64,000 bases of DNA from Candidatus Izemoplasmatales bacterium. Its GTDB lineage: Bacteria > Bacillota_I > Bacilli_A > Izemoplasmatales > Hujiaoplasmataceae. Numbering within the stretch: the first letter of the stretch is position 1; each line of letters opens with the position of its first letter. The stretch is from positions 1 through 64,000 of the forward strand of contig JAQVVR010000007.1 in assembly GCA_028698875.1 (NCBI GenBank), in the 5' to 3' direction. Made by a program: the position numbers and the translations under genes. Below the pieces are notes generated by a model. It was not told where the DNA came from and ran no database searches. It saw nothing but the letters and a program-made list of their open reading frames with translations. Of this stretch, positions 30,899 through 41,186 are shown one piece after another.

Positions 30899-31261
30899 AT
30901 GTCACGTTCAATTAAAAAAGGTCCATTCTGTGATGATCATTTAATGAAGAAAGTTTTGGCAGCCGTCAAAGCAAACTCCAAAAAAGTCATTCAAACCTGG
31001 TCTAGACGTTCCACAATTTTCCCACAATTCGTCGGCTTAACATTCGGCGTCCATAACGGAAAAGAACACATTCCGGTTTATGTCACCGAAGATATGGTCG
31101 GTCATAAATTGGGAGAGTTCGCTCCGACCAGAACCTTCCGTGGTCACTCAGACAAGAAAGTTGTCAAAGGCGATTCCGGAAAACCGTCGATTGGCACTCC
31201 AACTGCGACTGAACCCGTAGCTGCAGCGCCGCAACCGGCAGCAGCAGGAGGAGACAAATAG
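30899..31261 (+). CDS. rpsS: 30S ribosomal protein S19 with an Ala/Pro-rich C-terminal tail
   Basis: 120 residues against about 92 in most bacteria. Residues 1-92 are a normal S19 ([30 protein letters not shown]). The remaining 28 residues are low-complexity, rich in Ala, Pro and Gly ([18 protein letters not shown]). The tail is in frame, and its stop TAG immediately precedes the rplV ATG, with the RBS AGGAGG inside the tail codons (GCAGGAGGAGAC). S19 contacts S13 and the A-site finger in the subunit head. Confidence 0.96.
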   Translation: MSRSIKKGPFCDDHLMKKVLAAVKANSKKVIQTWSRRSTIFPQFVGLTFGVHNGKEHIPVYVTEDMVGHKLGEFAPTRTFRGHSDKKVVKGDSGKPSIGTPTATEPVAAAPQPAAAGGDK

Positions 31262-31597
31262 ATGGAAGCTAAAGCAAGCGTAATTTTTGTACGCATCGCT
31301 CCTCGCAAAGTGAAATTAGTTATCGATTTGGTTCGGGGAAAAAATATTATTGATGCCCTCGCCATTTTGAGAAGCACGCCTCGAGGAGCTTCAGAAGTTG
31401 TTGAAAAACTAATTCAATCAGCCGTAGCTAATGCGGACCACAATTATCAAATGGATCAAAGCAAGTTATATGTCAAAGAAATTTTCGTCGGTGGGGGAAA
31501 AACTTACAAAAGAATGCAACCGCATTCCCAAGGACGAGGATTTGCGATTTTGAAGAGAACTAGCCACATATTCGTAACTGTGGCAGAGAGAGAATAG
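31262..31597 (+). CDS. rplV: 50S ribosomal protein L22
   Basis: 111 residues. The beta-hairpin that lines the exit tunnel is present ([18 protein letters not shown], near the C-terminus). Start ATG follows the rpsS stop with no gap, so translation is probably coupled. Confidence 0.97.
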   Translation: MEAKASVIFVRIAPRKVKLVIDLVRGKNIIDALAILRSTPRGASEVVEKLIQSAVANADHNYQMDQSKLYVKEIFVGGGKTYKRMQPHSQGRGFAILKRTSHIFVTVAERE

Positions 31598-31608
31598 GAG
31601 GGATTTTT

Positions 31609-32256
31609 ATGGGCCAGAAAGTCAGTCCAGTAGGACTTCGTGTTGGAATTATCCGCGATTGGGACTCAAGATGGTACGCTGACAAAAAAGATGTCGCGAA
31701 CTTATTGATTGAAGACATAAAAATTCGCACCCTTTTGTACGATCTGTACAAGAATGCTAGTGTCTCCAAAATTGAAATCGAACGGAGCAAGTCCCGGGTT
31801 ATCATTACCGTTAACACTGCAAAACCAGGTATGGTAATCGGACGTGATGGTGTGACAAAAGTCGCCGTCATTGAAAAGTTAAAAACGTTATCAAACAAAG
31901 AAATATTCTTAAATATCGTCGAAATCAAACATCCGGAATTGGATGCAAAATTGGTTGCTGAAAGCATTGCAACGCAGTTAGAAAACCGCGCTTCGTTCCG
32001 CCGCACTCAAAAAGTGGCGATTCAACGCGCTTTAAAAGCTGGAGCAAAAGGTTGTAAAACTTTGGTTGCTGGACGTTTAGCTGGAGCTGAAATTGCTCGA
32101 AGCGAAGGATATAACGAAGGCAACGTTCCGTTGCACACACTACGTGCCGACATTGACTACGCTCTTGCCGAGGCTCACACAACCTATGGTAAACTTGGCG
32201 TCAAGGTCTGGATTTATAAAGGTGAAATCCTTCCTGCCAAGAAGGAGGCTAAATAA
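31609..32256 (+). CDS. rpsC: 30S ribosomal protein S3
   Basis: 215 residues. KH domain with the GMVIGRDGV loop; C-terminal domain with [13 protein letters not shown]. It is at the mRNA entry channel and contributes to the helicase activity of the ribosome with S4 and S5. Starts [13 protein letters not shown], as the family does; RBS AGGAGGG. Confidence 0.98.
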   Translation: MGQKVSPVGLRVGIIRDWDSRWYADKKDVANLLIEDIKIRTLLYDLYKNASVSKIEIERSKSRVIITVNTAKPGMVIGRDGVTKVAVIEKLKTLSNKEIFLNIVEIKHPELDAKLVAESIATQLENRASFRRTQKVAIQRALKAGAKGCKTLVAGRLAGAEIARSEGYNEGNVPLHTLRADIDYALAEAHTTYGKLGVKVWIYKGEILPAKKEAK

Positions 32257-32258
32257 TC

Positions 32259-32690
32259 ATGTTAATGCCGAAAAGAACTAAATTTCGTCGTCCGCATCGT
32301 GTCAGTTTTGAAGGACACGCTAAGGGTGGATCCGAAATCGCATTTGGACAATATGGGTTAGTCGCTCTTGAGGGTGCTTGGGTATCTGCCCGCCAAATCG
32401 AAGCGTGCCGTGTTGCCATCACTCGTTATATGAAACGTGACGGACAAGTCTGGATTAAGATCTTCCCGCATTTAGCGAAGACGAAGAAACCGATGGAAGT
32501 TCGGATGGGATCTGGTAAAGGTTCTCCTGAAGAATGGGTAGCCGTCGTCAAAGAGGGTTTGATCTTGTTTGAAATTGCCGGAGTGACTGAAGCGATCGCA
32601 CGCGAAGCATTTCGACTTGCATCATACAAACTGCCAATCAAGACCAAGTTTGTTATGAAAGAAAGTGGTGATTCTAATGCTACACGTTAG
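32259..32690 (+). CDS. rplP: 50S ribosomal protein L16
   Basis: 143 residues, starting [15 protein letters not shown]. The [21 protein letters not shown] region that contacts the A-site tRNA elbow is intact. It starts 2 bases after the rpsC stop, with AAGGAGG inside rpsC. Its last 14 bases overlap rpmC. Confidence 0.98.
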   Translation: MLMPKRTKFRRPHRVSFEGHAKGGSEIAFGQYGLVALEGAWVSARQIEACRVAITRYMKRDGQVWIKIFPHLAKTKKPMEVRMGSGKGSPEEWVAVVKEGLILFEIAGVTEAIAREAFRLASYKLPIKTKFVMKESGDSNATR

Positions 32691-32871
32691 TGAAATCCGA
32701 AAAATGGACACCGCTGCCATTTTAACAGAAATCGAAAATATGAAAAAAGAAATGTTTGACTTGCGTGTTAAACAAGCAACTGGTCATTTGGAAAACACGG
32801 CACGTCTCAGCACTGTAAGAAAAACCATCGCTCGTATGAAAACTATTCTTACCGAACGAGAAGTCGAGTAG
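32677..32871 (+). CDS. rpmC: 50S ribosomal protein L29
   Basis: 64 residues from ATG 32677, which aligns with the usual start of L29 ([11 protein letters not shown]); an in-frame start at 32665 is less likely. The helical-hairpin motif [21 protein letters not shown] is diagnostic. Overlaps rplP by 14 bases. It is next to L23 at the tunnel exit. Confidence 0.95.
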   Translation: MLHVSEIRKMDTAAILTEIENMKKEMFDLRVKQATGHLENTARLSTVRKTIARMKTILTEREVE

Positions 32872-32884
32872 TAGGGAGGATACT

Positions 32885-33145
32885 ATGGAAGCTAATCAAA
32901 GAGTGTTCACCGGTACCGTCGTCTCCGATAAGTGCGATAAGACGATCACAGTCCGAGTGACAACATACAAAAAACATGCTATTTACAACAAACGCGTCAT
33001 TTCGTCGAAAAAATTTACGGCTCACGACGAATTGAACCAGGCCAAAATCGGCGATGTCGTTAAAATTATGGAATGCCGTCCGATTTCCCGCTTGAAACGG
33101 TTCCGTTTAATCGAAATCGTCAATCAAGAAGCCAATATCCAATGA
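32885..33145 (+). CDS. rpsQ: 30S ribosomal protein S17
   Basis: 86 residues, OB-fold. Motifs [16 protein letters not shown] and [13 protein letters not shown] are typical. A primary 16S rRNA binder of the small-subunit body. RBS GGGAGG 6 bases upstream. Confidence 0.97.
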   Translation: MEANQRVFTGTVVSDKCDKTITVRVTTYKKHAIYNKRVISSKKFTAHDELNQAKIGDVVKIMECRPISRLKRFRLIEIVNQEANIQ

Positions 33146-33167
33146 GAGCTGAAGGGAGGAACTGACA

Positions 33168-33536
33168 ATGATCCAACAAGAAACCAGATTAAAAATAGCT
33201 GATAACACGGGAGCCCGCGAGATTTTGACCATTAAGGTCATGGGTGGAACCAGCCGTCGCTATGCCAATATCGGGGATATTATCATCGCAACCGTCAAAC
33301 TTGCCACTCCGAACGGCCTCGTCAAGAAAAGTGAAATTGTCAAAGCCGTCATCGTAAGAACTAAAAGTGGCGTTCACCGTGCTGATGGATCTTACATTAA
33401 ATTCGATGACAATGCCGCCGTAATCATCAAAGATGACCTCAGTCCGAAAGGGACCCGGATCTTTGGACCGGTTGCCCGCGAGTTAAGAGATGCTAATTTT
33501 GCCAAAATCGTCTCTTTAGCTCCAGAAGTTTTGTAG
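33168..33536 (+). CDS. rplN: 50S ribosomal protein L14
   Basis: 122 residues, exactly the family length. [16 protein letters not shown] at the start and [23 protein letters not shown]-type end. It lies at the subunit interface, where RsfS binds in the silenced ribosome. RBS GGGAGG. Confidence 0.98.
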   Translation: MIQQETRLKIADNTGAREILTIKVMGGTSRRYANIGDIIIATVKLATPNGLVKKSEIVKAVIVRTKSGVHRADGSYIKFDDNAAVIIKDDLSPKGTRIFGPVARELRDANFAKIVSLAPEVL

Positions 33537-33546
33537 GGGGACGAAT

Positions 33547-33885
33547 ATGAACTTAAAAAAAGGCGATAAAGTCATTATCATTTCCGGTGCTGATAAAGGC
33601 AAACAAGGCACCATATCTAAACTATTAATCAAATCAGGACGCGTTGTTCTTGAGGGTGAAGGTTTAACTAAAATCAAAAAACATCTGAAACCATCACAAA
33701 CTAATCCAGATGGCGGAATTATGGACATTGACCGGGCAATTGATGCCTCAAATGTAATGTTACAAGATCCAAAAACTAAAAAGCCAACCCGGATTGGATA
33801 CAAGACCATCACAAAGAAAGTAAAAAAACAAGACGTCACCGAAGTCGTGAGATTCGCGAAAAAATCCGGCGAAGTCTTAAAATGA
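33547..33885 (+). CDS. rplX: 50S ribosomal protein L24
   Basis: 112 residues. KOW motif near the N-terminus (KKGDKVIIISGADKGKQG). L24 starts large-subunit assembly by binding the 5' end of 23S rRNA. RBS AGGGGG 7 bases upstream. Confidence 0.97.
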   Translation: MNLKKGDKVIIISGADKGKQGTISKLLIKSGRVVLEGEGLTKIKKHLKPSQTNPDGGIMDIDRAIDASNVMLQDPKTKKPTRIGYKTITKKVKKQDVTEVVRFAKKSGEVLK

Positions 33886-33901
33886 TGGGAGGAGAAAATA
33901 A

Positions 33902-34444
33902 ATGAATCGATTACAGGAAAGATATCAAAGCGAGATTATGCCCGCTATGCAAACAAAATTTAATTATACCTCCGTCATGGAATGTCCGAAGATAAGCAAA
34001 ATCGTTTTGAACATTGGGGCTGGCGACGCCGTTGCTAATCCAAAAGTTCTAGATGATGCCGTTGCTGAATTGATGCAGATTACCGGTCAAAAACCAGTAA
34101 TTACCAAGGCTAAGAAATCAATTGCGAATTTCAAACTTCGTGAAGATATGCCAATTGGATGCAAAGTAACGCTTCGTGGTGTCAGAATGTATGATTTCTT
34201 CGATAAACTTGTTTCCATCGCCTTGCCGAGAGTCCGTGATTTTCGCGGTGTTAATCCTAAAGGTTTTGATGGACGGGGAAATTACACCCTGGGAATTAAA
34301 GAACAATTAATTTTCCCAGAAATCAACTATGATAAAGTCAACAAGGTTCGGGGAATGGACATCGTCATCGTTACTACCGCGAACACTGACCAGGAAGCAT
34401 TCGAATTGTTAAAACAGTTCGGTATGCCTTTCCGGAAGAATTAG
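33902..34444 (+). CDS. rplE: 50S ribosomal protein L5
   Basis: 180 residues. [26 protein letters not shown] and [20 protein letters not shown] are diagnostic. It binds 5S rRNA and contacts P-site tRNA and S13. RBS GGGAGG. Confidence 0.98.
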   Translation: MNRLQERYQSEIMPAMQTKFNYTSVMECPKISKIVLNIGAGDAVANPKVLDDAVAELMQITGQKPVITKAKKSIANFKLREDMPIGCKVTLRGVRMYDFFDKLVSIALPRVRDFRGVNPKGFDGRGNYTLGIKEQLIFPEINYDKVNKVRGMDIVIVTTANTDQEAFELLKQFGMPFRKN

Positions 34445-34454
34445 GAGGCGCACA

Positions 34455-34640
34455 ATGGCTAAAACATCGCAAAAAATTAGACAAAAAAGAGGATCGAAAT
34501 TTCCGGTCCGCGATTACAATCGATGTGAAAGATGCGGTCGTCCGCACTCCGTTTACCGCAAGTTCAAATTATGCCGTATTTGTTTCCGTGAACTGGCTTA
34601 TAAAGGCCAGATTCCCGGCGTTACGAAATCCAGTTGGTAA
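34455..34640 (+). CDS. rpsZ: 30S ribosomal protein S14, zinc-binding type
   Basis: 61 residues, the short form with a zinc ribbon: C24, C27, C40, C43 (CERCG and CRICF). This is the type Z paralogue of Bacillota. A longer zinc-free copy, if present, is elsewhere. RBS AGGAGG 8 bases upstream. Confidence 0.98.
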   Translation: MAKTSQKIRQKRGSKFPVRDYNRCERCGRPHSVYRKFKLCRICFRELAYKGQIPGVTKSSW

Positions 34641-34661
34641 TGGGAAGGAGGCACTATTAAT

Positions 34662-35060
34662 ATGGTTATGACAGATCCGATCGCGGACATGCTTACACGC
34701 ATCCGCAACGCGAATCAAATGAAACACGAAACCGTGGAAATGCCGGCTTCTAAGTTGAAGTCAGAAATTCTTACGCTCTTAAAAAAAGAAGGCTACATCA
34801 CGGATTTTAAGCTAGTCACCGATGGTGTCCAAGGGACCATCCGTGTCACATTGAAATATTTGCATAACAAAGAAAGAGCGGTCCGGGGTTTAAAGAAAAT
34901 CTCGAAACCAGGCTTACGAGTATATGCAAAAACCGATGAAATTCCCAGAGTCTTAAACGGCCTCGGAATCGCTATTGTTTCAACTTCTCAAGGTCTTATG
35001 ACTGATCGGGAAGCTCGCAAGAAACAAGTCGGTGGCGAAATTATCGCCTATATTTGGTAA
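34662..35060 (+). CDS. rpsH: 30S ribosomal protein S8
   Basis: 132 residues. [15 protein letters not shown] at the N-terminus and [15 protein letters not shown] near the C-terminus are diagnostic. ATG 34662 is taken because GGAGG is 11 bases upstream; an ATG two codons later is possible. In E. coli S8 represses the spc operon. The 62-base gap after it is the longest inside the operon. Confidence 0.97.
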   Translation: MVMTDPIADMLTRIRNANQMKHETVEMPASKLKSEILTLLKKEGYITDFKLVTDGVQGTIRVTLKYLHNKERAVRGLKKISKPGLRVYAKTDEIPRVLNGLGIAIVSTSQGLMTDREARKKQVGGEIIAYIW

Positions 35061-35122
35061 TAAGATATCATCGAACTCTCATCTTATCAGCGTAAAATAA
35101 ATATTGGAGGTGCAAGAAAGGT

Positions 35123-35668
35123 ATGAGTCGTATTGGTAGAAAAACGATCATGCTTCCCCCGGGAGTAACTTGCATTGTAGATGATCACAATCACGCTACA
35201 GTCACCGGACCAAAGGGAGCACTCGAATTCACGTTTCATCACGATATCACAATCGTTTCTGCTAATAATGAAATTTCTGTAACCCGGCCATCAGATTCTT
35301 TACAACACCGCGCTTTACACGGAACCACACGCGCATTGTTGAATAATATGGTTACTGGAGTGACACAAGGGTATCACAAAGTCCTAGATATTAAGGGCGT
35401 TGGATACCGTGCTTCATTAAAAGACAGTCAAACGTTAGTTTTAGCGGTCGGATATTCTAAACCGGTCGAAATGACGATTCCCGAAGGATTAACCGTTGAA
35501 ATCCCAGTCAATACCGAAATCAACATTAAAGGAATCGATAAACAAATGGTCGGTGAATTCGCCGCCACAATTCGCAAAGTTCGTCAGCCAGAACCATATT
35601 TGGGAAAAGGCATTCGTTACCGTGGCGAATTTGTACGTCATAAAGAAGGAAAGACTGCTAAAAAATAG
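35123..35668 (+). CDS. rplF: 50S ribosomal protein L6
   Basis: 181 residues. [15 protein letters not shown], then the C-terminal [15 protein letters not shown] motif. It is near the factor-binding stalk and the sarcin-ricin loop. TTGGAGG is located 12 bases before the ATG. Confidence 0.97.
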   Translation: MSRIGRKTIMLPPGVTCIVDDHNHATVTGPKGALEFTFHHDITIVSANNEISVTRPSDSLQHRALHGTTRALLNNMVTGVTQGYHKVLDIKGVGYRASLKDSQTLVLAVGYSKPVEMTIPEGLTVEIPVNTEINIKGIDKQMVGEFAATIRKVRQPEPYLGKGIRYRGEFVRHKEGKTAKK

Positions 35669-35685
35669 CAGATGGGTGATTATAA

Positions 35686-36042
35686 ATGTTTAAGCCAGTA
35701 GATAAAAACGCTCAACGTATCAAACGACACGGGAGAGCTAGAGTAACCATTACCGGAACCGCAACCAGACCCCGTCTGAACGTCTTTCGTTCTAATAAAG
35801 CAATCTATTGCCAAATAATCGACGATACTGTTGGAAAAACCTTGGTGTCCGCTTCTTCGCTGGATATTGAAAACTGCAAGGGTGGAAACGTTGAAGGGGC
35901 CAAACAAGTAGGCGCTTTAATCGGTAAGAAATCTATGGAAAAAGGAATCACCTCAGTCGTTTTTGACCGCGGTGGCTACATTTACCACGGAAGAGTAAAA
36001 GCATTAGCCGAGGCTGCTCGTGAAGCAGGGCTACAATTCTAG
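35686..36042 (+). CDS. rplR: 50S ribosomal protein L18
   Basis: 118 residues. [18 protein letters not shown] and [25 protein letters not shown] are typical. It binds 5S rRNA with L5. The RBS is weak (GATGGGTGAT); 17 bases separate it from rplF. Confidence 0.97.
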   Translation: MFKPVDKNAQRIKRHGRARVTITGTATRPRLNVFRSNKAIYCQIIDDTVGKTLVSASSLDIENCKGGNVEGAKQVGALIGKKSMEKGITSVVFDRGGYIYHGRVKALAEAAREAGLQF

Positions 36043-36058
36043 TGAAGGAGGAAACCCA

Positions 36059-36610
36059 ATGCAAGCAGACAATATGAAGGGAAACCGGGACAATAAAGAA
36101 CGTAGATCCCGTAAACCATACGTCAAAGAGGAAAAACTATTCGAAGAAAAAGTTGTCCATATCGGTCGAGTGACGAAAGTCGTCAAGGGCGGTAAACGGT
36201 TCAGCTTTGCAGCTTTGGTGGTCATCGGCGATCGCAAAGGAAATGTCGGATTTGGATCCGGTAAGGCCAGCGAAGTTCCAGATGCTATCAAAAAAGGTAT
36301 CGAAGATGCCAAAAAGAATATGGTTAAAATTAGCATTAGTGGAACAACTGTTCCTCATGAATGCTTAGGCGTATTCGGTGCAGCGAAAGTATTTATTCGT
36401 CCAGCCGTTGAAGGAACTGGTGTCATTGCCGGCGGAGCCGTTCGAGCAGTTTTAGAATTGGCAGGCGTTCAAGACGTTCTCTCTAAATCTCTGGGTTCCA
36501 ACTCACCGATCAACGTGGTTCGCGCCACCATGGCGGCGTTGACATCCATGAAGACAGTTGAAGAGATTGCGGAATCTCGCGGGCTAAAACCTGAGGAGGT
36601 TTGGAAATAA
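36059..36610 (+). CDS. rpsE: 30S ribosomal protein S5
   Basis: 183 residues from ATG 36059 (AAGGAGG 9 bases upstream; the longer start at 36020 overlaps rplR and has no RBS). The double-stranded-RNA-binding-like N-terminal domain carries [18 protein letters not shown], and the C-terminal domain has [17 protein letters not shown]5 is important for decoding accuracy. Its stop overlaps the rpmD start by one base (TAATG). Confidence 0.98.
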   Translation: MQADNMKGNRDNKERRSRKPYVKEEKLFEEKVVHIGRVTKVVKGGKRFSFAALVVIGDRKGNVGFGSGKASEVPDAIKKGIEDAKKNMVKISISGTTVPHECLGVFGAAKVFIRPAVEGTGVIAGGAVRAVLELAGVQDVLSKSLGSNSPINVVRATMAALTSMKTVEEIAESRGLKPEEVWK

Positions 36611-36792
36611 TGGCACAAATCACAGTGACTTTAATTAAGAGTTTAATTGGGCATAAACCCAATCAAGTGAAAACAGTAAAAGCTTTGGGACTAACAAAAG
36701 TGCATTCATCAGTTCTCAAAGAAGATACTGAAGCGATTCGCGACATGATTGCTAGTGTTAGCCATCTTGTCAAAATCGAAGAGACAAAGTAG
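36610..36792 (+). CDS. rpmD: 50S ribosomal protein L30
   Basis: 60 residues from ATG 36610, one base overlapping the rpsE stop, with GGAGGT 9 bases upstream. [25 protein letters not shown] is the family pattern. L30 is absent from a number of reduced genomes but kept here. Confidence 0.96.
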   Translation: MAQITVTLIKSLIGHKPNQVKTVKALGLTKVHSSVLKEDTEAIRDMIASVSHLVKIEETK

Positions 36793-36804
36793 GAGGCTGC
36801 CGAC

Positions 36805-37245
36805 ATGAAATTACATGAATTAAAACCCATCGAAGGCGCAATCCACGTAGGAAAACGTAAAGGACGCGGAACCAGCAGCGGCAATGGAAAAACAGCTGGC
36901 AGAGGAACTAAAGGACAAAATTCTCGCTCGGGTGGGGGAACTCGACTGGGATTTGAAGGCGGACAAACACCGTTTTATAAACGGCTTCCGAAACGAGGAT
37001 TCACAAATTTCTTTCGGAAAGAATTTGCCATTATTAATGTCAGCCAATTAAATGATTACGCTGAAGGCACAGTCATAACCCCAGAATTATTATTAAAAGA
37101 CGGAAAAATCAAACGCGTTGAAAGTGGGGTTAAGGTTTTGGGCAAGGGAGCTTTGAATGTGAAGCTGACAGTTCAAGCCCATCAATTTTCCAAATCTGCC
37201 AAAACGATGATTGAGTCGGTTGGCGGCAATGCAGAGGTGATTTAG
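36805..37245 (+). CDS. rplO: 50S ribosomal protein L15
   Basis: 146 residues. Begins [12 protein letters not shown]; the glycine/arginine-rich extended N-terminal segment ([18 protein letters not shown]) runs into the ribosome core. RBS AGGAGG. It ends 2 bases before secY. Confidence 0.98.
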   Translation: MKLHELKPIEGAIHVGKRKGRGTSSGNGKTAGRGTKGQNSRSGGGTRLGFEGGQTPFYKRLPKRGFTNFFRKEFAIINVSQLNDYAEGTVITPELLLKDGKIKRVESGVKVLGKGALNVKLTVQAHQFSKSAKTMIESVGGNAEVI

Positions 37246-37247
37246 CC

Positions 37248-38606
37248 ATGGAAACTTTAAAAAAAGTTTTCCGTAATAAAGATATGATGAAACGCATCGG
37301 ATTCACATTGTTGGCATTTTTCATTTTTAAACTGTTAACATACGTGACGATGCCACTTATTGATGCTACGAAACTCCAATCTCTTTTTGAGAACAGTGGC
37401 TTTCTTGGCATCGTCAACTCCATCAGCGGCGATGCGTTGCGAAACTATTCAATCATCGCTCTTGGTATCAGCCCGTATATTACATCATCAATTGTAATTC
37501 AACTTTTACAGATGGATATCATTCCAGCTTTGAAAGAGTGGGGCGAAGAGGGTGAAGTTGGTAAGGCTAAAACCAATCGGTTAGTTAGATACGTAGCTAT
37601 CGGTTTAGCATTCATTCAAGCGATTGCGATGACCTTTGCTTTTGATAGCCAATCCACGAGTTTATGGAAATTTGGCGTTGAAAGTTGGGCAACAGCGGGC
37701 GGGGCCGACTTATGGTTCTTAGTCTACTTTTATATCGCCGTTGTATTGACTGCCGGAACCGCATTTATGATTTGGCTAGCTGATCAAATCACATTGCATG
37801 GAATCGGTAACGGCTCATCAATGTTGATTGTCGGTGGTATTATTATTTCTTTCCCAGGAACGATTACTTCACTTATTCAATATTATATTTTAGGCGACTC
37901 AACTGCCCTATCGACCGTATATTCTGATCCAGGATCGGTTGTTGCATATATTCTTTTCGCCGTCTGTATTCTCCTTTTTATCATCATCTTGGTGGGGATT
38001 ACATACATGGAAGGTGCGCAACGCCGGATTCCAATTCAATATGCAAATCGTCCGGCAGGATCTAAATTTGCCGGAAAATCAGAATCAAACATTCCGATTA
38101 AGCTTAACACCTCAGGTGTTATTCCGGTCATTTTTGCCTCAATTATTTTATCCTTGCCAGTAACTATTTTTAATTACATCGATTTTGGCGATAGTTCAGC
38201 ACTCGAAAACTGGTTGAACCAAATTTTTAGTTCGAGTGAACCAATTGGATTTGCGATATACATGATTTTGATTTTTGCTTTCTCATTCTTTTATTCATTT
38301 ATAATCGTATCTCCGGAAAAAATCGCTACCAATTTGCAAAAACAGAATGCTTACATTCCGGGTGTTAGACCAGGATTTGAAACCGAAACATATCTAACAA
38401 AGACACTTTTCAAAGTCACCATCGTTGGAGCATTATACTTGGTCGTTGTGGCAATTCTGCCAATTGTTGTATCAATGATCCTTGGCCATTCGTACGCTCA
38501 AGTTGGTGGAACATCGCTGTTGATTATCGTTGGTGTGGCGTTGGAAACAGCGAAACAAATTGAAACCGACACTCAGGATAAAGCCTACGTCGGTTTCATG
38601 AGATAA
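37248..38606 (+). CDS. secY: Preprotein translocase channel subunit SecY
   Basis: 452 residues with ten membrane helices. Recognisable features are the lateral-gate and plug region (PYITSSIVIQLLQMD), the cytoplasmic loop contacting SecA or ribosome (EGAQRRIPIQYA), and the C-terminal GVALETAKQIETD segment. It forms the protein-conducting channel with SecE and SecG, which are elsewhere. No strong RBS is visible in the 2-base gap, so translation probably couples to rplO. Confidence 0.98.
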   Translation: METLKKVFRNKDMMKRIGFTLLAFFIFKLLTYVTMPLIDATKLQSLFENSGFLGIVNSISGDALRNYSIIALGISPYITSSIVIQLLQMDIIPALKEWGEEGEVGKAKTNRLVRYVAIGLAFIQAIAMTFAFDSQSTSLWKFGVESWATAGGADLWFLVYFYIAVVLTAGTAFMIWLADQITLHGIGNGSSMLIVGGIIISFPGTITSLIQYYILGDSTALSTVYSDPGSVVAYILFAVCILLFIIILVGITYMEGAQRRIPIQYANRPAGSKFAGKSESNIPIKLNTSGVIPVIFASIILSLPVTIFNYIDFGDSSALENWLNQIFSSSEPIGFAIYMILIFAFSFFYSFIIVSPEKIATNLQKQNAYIPGVRPGFETETYLTKTLFKVTIVGALYLVVVAILPIVVSMILGHSYAQVGGTSLLIIVGVALETAKQIETDTQDKAYVGFMR

Positions 38607-38617
38607 CCAGGCTTACC

Positions 38618-39277
38618 ATGAATTTGCTCATAATGGGAAAACCCGGTGCTGGAAAAGGCACACTAGCATCGATTCTTCAGGACAATTATCATATTACTCA
38701 CATCTCCACTGGAAATATTTTTCGTGAAGAGATTGCTAAGCGATCACCGCTTGGCCTTGCCGTGGAAAATTTCATCACCAAAGGAGAACTCGTGCCCGAC
38801 GAACTTACTAACCAAATCGTCAAGAGTGTTTTATCTGAGGGGGATTTTCCCAATGGCTTCATGCTTGATGGCTATCCTCGCACTAAGGATCAAGCTATGG
38901 CTTTGGATTTGATCCTTGCTGAATTGAACATGCCTCTTAATTTCGTTGTCGATATTGAAGTTGAAGACGACGTCTTATTACAACGGATTACGGGACGACG
39001 AGTTTGTTCACAATGTAACACTATCTATCACATCACACTCCACCCATCGACTAAAATTGATGTCTGTGATGTATGCGGCGGGGAATTAATTCAGCGCGAA
39101 GATGATAAGGAAGAATCAGTTAAGAACCGCATTCGAATTTACAACCAAAAGACCGAACCACTGTTAGATTATTACCGTCAAAAAGGTTTGGTTGTTACTC
39201 TCGATGGTCGATTTAAACGTGAAGATGTTTTTGAATTTGTGGAAATGAAACTGGGAGTCACACATGGTAACAATTAA
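38618..39277 (+). CDS. adk: Adenylate kinase, zinc-lid type
   Basis: 219 residues. P-loop GKPGAGKGT at 7-15; LDGYPRT for AMP binding; a LID domain with four cysteines (C130, C133, C150, C153) that bind zinc, the form common in Gram-positives. It interconverts AMP, ADP and ATP. Overlaps map by 14 bases, and the secY-adk-map order is the standard one. Confidence 0.98.
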   Translation: MNLLIMGKPGAGKGTLASILQDNYHITHISTGNIFREEIAKRSPLGLAVENFITKGELVPDELTNQIVKSVLSEGDFPNGFMLDGYPRTKDQAMALDLILAELNMPLNFVVDIEVEDDVLLQRITGRRVCSQCNTIYHITLHPSTKIDVCDVCGGELIQREDDKEESVKNRIRIYNQKTEPLLDYYRQKGLVVTLDGRFKREDVFEFVEMKLGVTHGNN

Positions 39278-40013
39278 ATCACCACGTGAACTCGACTTGA
39301 TGCGAAAAGCAGGACAAATTGTTGCCATTGCTCATCAAGAAGTAGCAAAACACATCAAACCAGGAGTATCCACAAAGCAATTGGATGAAATAATCGATCA
39401 TGTCATCCGCTCTCACGAAGCGATTCCTTCGTTTTTGCATTACAATGGTTTTCCGGCCAGTTCGTGCATTTCGGTGAACGAAGTGGTGGTTCACGGCATT
39501 CCTAGTCCCAAGAAAATCCTTAAGAATGGTGATATTGTATCAATCGATATTGGCGCCATATACAAAGGATATCATGGTGATGGAGCTTGGACTTATCCAT
39601 GTGGAACCATTTCGGATATTGCTTCAAAATTACTAAAAGAAACCGAAGCTAGTTTGTTTGCCGGTCTTGCCCAAGCTAAAAGTGCAGCCCGTCTTACCGA
39701 CATCTCGCACGCTGTTCAGATTTATGCTGAATCACAAGGATTCAGTGTCGTTCGTGACTTTGTCGGGCATGGCATCGGAACTCACATGCATGAAGATCCA
39801 CAAATACCCAACTTTGGATTACCAGGAAAAGGTATTACTCTGCGCCCAGGCATGACCATCGCGGTTGAACCGATGATTAATGCCGGCAGAAAAGAAGTCA
39901 AAGTACTAGCGGATGGATGGACAACCGTAACGATGGATAAATCGCTTTCTGCTCACTTCGAGCACACGATTCTAATCACCGATACCGGTTACGAAATCCT
40001 TACCAAAGTATAG
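39264..40013 (+). CDS. map: Methionine aminopeptidase, type I
   Basis: 249 residues. Metal ligands are visible in [17 protein letters not shown] (two Asp), [12 protein letters not shown] (His) and VEPMINAG (Glu), with a last Glu near the C-terminus (SAHFEHT). Removes the initiator methionine from nascent proteins. No SH3-like or zinc-finger extension, so type Ia. Start lies inside adk. Confidence 0.97.
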   Translation: MVTIKSPRELDLMRKAGQIVAIAHQEVAKHIKPGVSTKQLDEIIDHVIRSHEAIPSFLHYNGFPASSCISVNEVVVHGIPSPKKILKNGDIVSIDIGAIYKGYHGDGAWTYPCGTISDIASKLLKETEASLFAGLAQAKSAARLTDISHAVQIYAESQGFSVVRDFVGHGIGTHMHEDPQIPNFGLPGKGITLRPGMTIAVEPMINAGRKEVKVLADGWTTVTMDKSLSAHFEHTILITDTGYEILTKV

Positions 40014-40026
40014 AAGGAGTGATTCA

Positions 40027-40251
40027 ATGACAAAAAAAGACGATGTAATCGAAATGCTTGGCACAGTCGTGGAAGTTCTGCCCAACGCGCAATTCATTAT
40101 CGATTTGGAAATCGGCCATCGAATCATCGGCCACGTTTCTGGTAAAATCCGTATGAACTACATACGCATTTTACCAGGTGATAAAGTCAAGGTTGAACTT
40201 TCAACCTATGATTTAACACGTGGACGCATCACTTATCGTATCAATGGATAG
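40027..40251 (+). CDS. infA: Translation initiation factor IF-1
   Basis: 74 residues, OB-fold, with [36 protein letters not shown] and LTRGRITYR as landmarks. It occupies the A site during initiation. AGAAGGAGTG is 7 bases upstream. Confidence 0.98.
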   Translation: MTKKDDVIEMLGTVVEVLPNAQFIIDLEIGHRIIGHVSGKIRMNYIRILPGDKVKVELSTYDLTRGRITYRING

Positions 40252-40278
40252 AATAAAACATACAGGGAGGTAAATGGT

Positions 40279-40395
40279 ATGAAAATCAGACCATCTGTAA
40301 AAAAAATCTGTGACAAATGTAAAATTATCAAGCGCCATGGCGCAGTTATGGTGATTTGTGAAAATCCCAAACATAAACAAAGACAAGGAAAATAG
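40279..40395 (+). CDS. rpmJ: 50S ribosomal protein L36, zinc-binding type
   Basis: 38 residues, [15 protein letters not shown] at the start and KHKQRQG at the end. The zinc ligands C11, C14, C27 and H32 mark the C+ form. GGGAGG is 7 bases before the ATG. Located as usual between infA and rpsM. Confidence 0.98.
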   Translation: MKIRPSVKKICDKCKIIKRHGAVMVICENPKHKQRQGK

Positions 40396-40405
40396 GAGGT
40401 AAACA

Positions 40406-40771
40406 ATGGCACGTATTGCAGGAGTAGATGTCCCTAGAGAAAAACGCGTCGTTATTTCTTTGACATACATTTACGGCATTGGGGATACTTTATCACATAA
40501 GATCCTAGCCGCCGCTAATGTATCTGAAGACAAGCGCGTCAAAGACTTAACCGAAGACGAACTCGTTAGAATTCGTTCTGAAGTTTCAAAATATCGAGTA
40601 GAAGGCGATTTGCGCCGTGAAGTCAGCTTAAACATCAAAAGGTTGATTGAAATCGGTTCTTATCGCGGAAGCCGTCATCGCAAAGGTTTGCCAACCCGCG
40701 GGCAAAACACGCGGAATAACGCTCGGACCCGTAAAGGGCCGCGTAAAACCGTTGCGAATAAGAAGAAATAG
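40406..40771 (+). CDS. rpsM: 30S ribosomal protein S13
   Basis: 121 residues. [15 protein letters not shown] at the start; the helix-hairpin-helix-like [17 protein letters not shown] and the basic tail [12 protein letters not shown] that reaches the P-site tRNA. RBS AGGAGG. Confidence 0.98.
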   Translation: MARIAGVDVPREKRVVISLTYIYGIGDTLSHKILAAANVSEDKRVKDLTEDELVRIRSEVSKYRVEGDLRREVSLNIKRLIEIGSYRGSRHRKGLPTRGQNTRNNARTRKGPRKTVANKKK

Positions 40772-40788
40772 AAGGAGGAAAATAGGAT

Positions 40789-41175
40789 ATGGCACGTACA
40801 GTTGTCAAAAAACGCCGTGTGAAGAAAAACATTCCTCTTGGGGTGGCTCACATTCACTCGACTTTCAATAACACAATCATCACTATTACCGATCCGGTCG
40901 GAAACGCCATTGCTTGGAGTTCGTCCGGTGCTATCGGATACAAAGGTAGCCGTAAATCGACGCCTTTCGCTGCCGGTCTCGCCAGCGAAGCCGCCGCAAA
41001 GGCCGCCATGGAAAACGGTGTCCAAAAGGTCGAAGTCTCCGTCAAGGGTCCAGGACCCGGCCGCGAAGCAGCCATTAGAAGCCTGCAGGTTGCAGGACTG
41101 GAAATTACCGCGATTAAGGATGTCACACCGGTTCCTCATAACGGATGTCGTCCTCCCAAACGGCCTCGCGGTTAG
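40789..41175 (+). CDS. rpsK: 30S ribosomal protein S11
   Basis: 128 residues. [18 protein letters not shown] and the C-terminal [17 protein letters not shown] are diagnostic. It is on the platform near the E-site mRNA. RBS AAGGAGG. Confidence 0.98.
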   Translation: MARTVVKKRRVKKNIPLGVAHIHSTFNNTIITITDPVGNAIAWSSSGAIGYKGSRKSTPFAAGLASEAAAKAAMENGVQKVEVSVKGPGPGREAAIRSLQVAGLEITAIKDVTPVPHNGCRPPKRPRG

Positions 41176-41186
41176 GAGGGAATAAT

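Noticed and set aside
35060-35087. Regulatory hairpin in the rpsH-rplF gap (ATAAGAT / ATCTTAT)
   Set aside because: A 7-bp A/T-rich repeat around 14 bases is close to chance expectation; no S8-binding motif was recognised.
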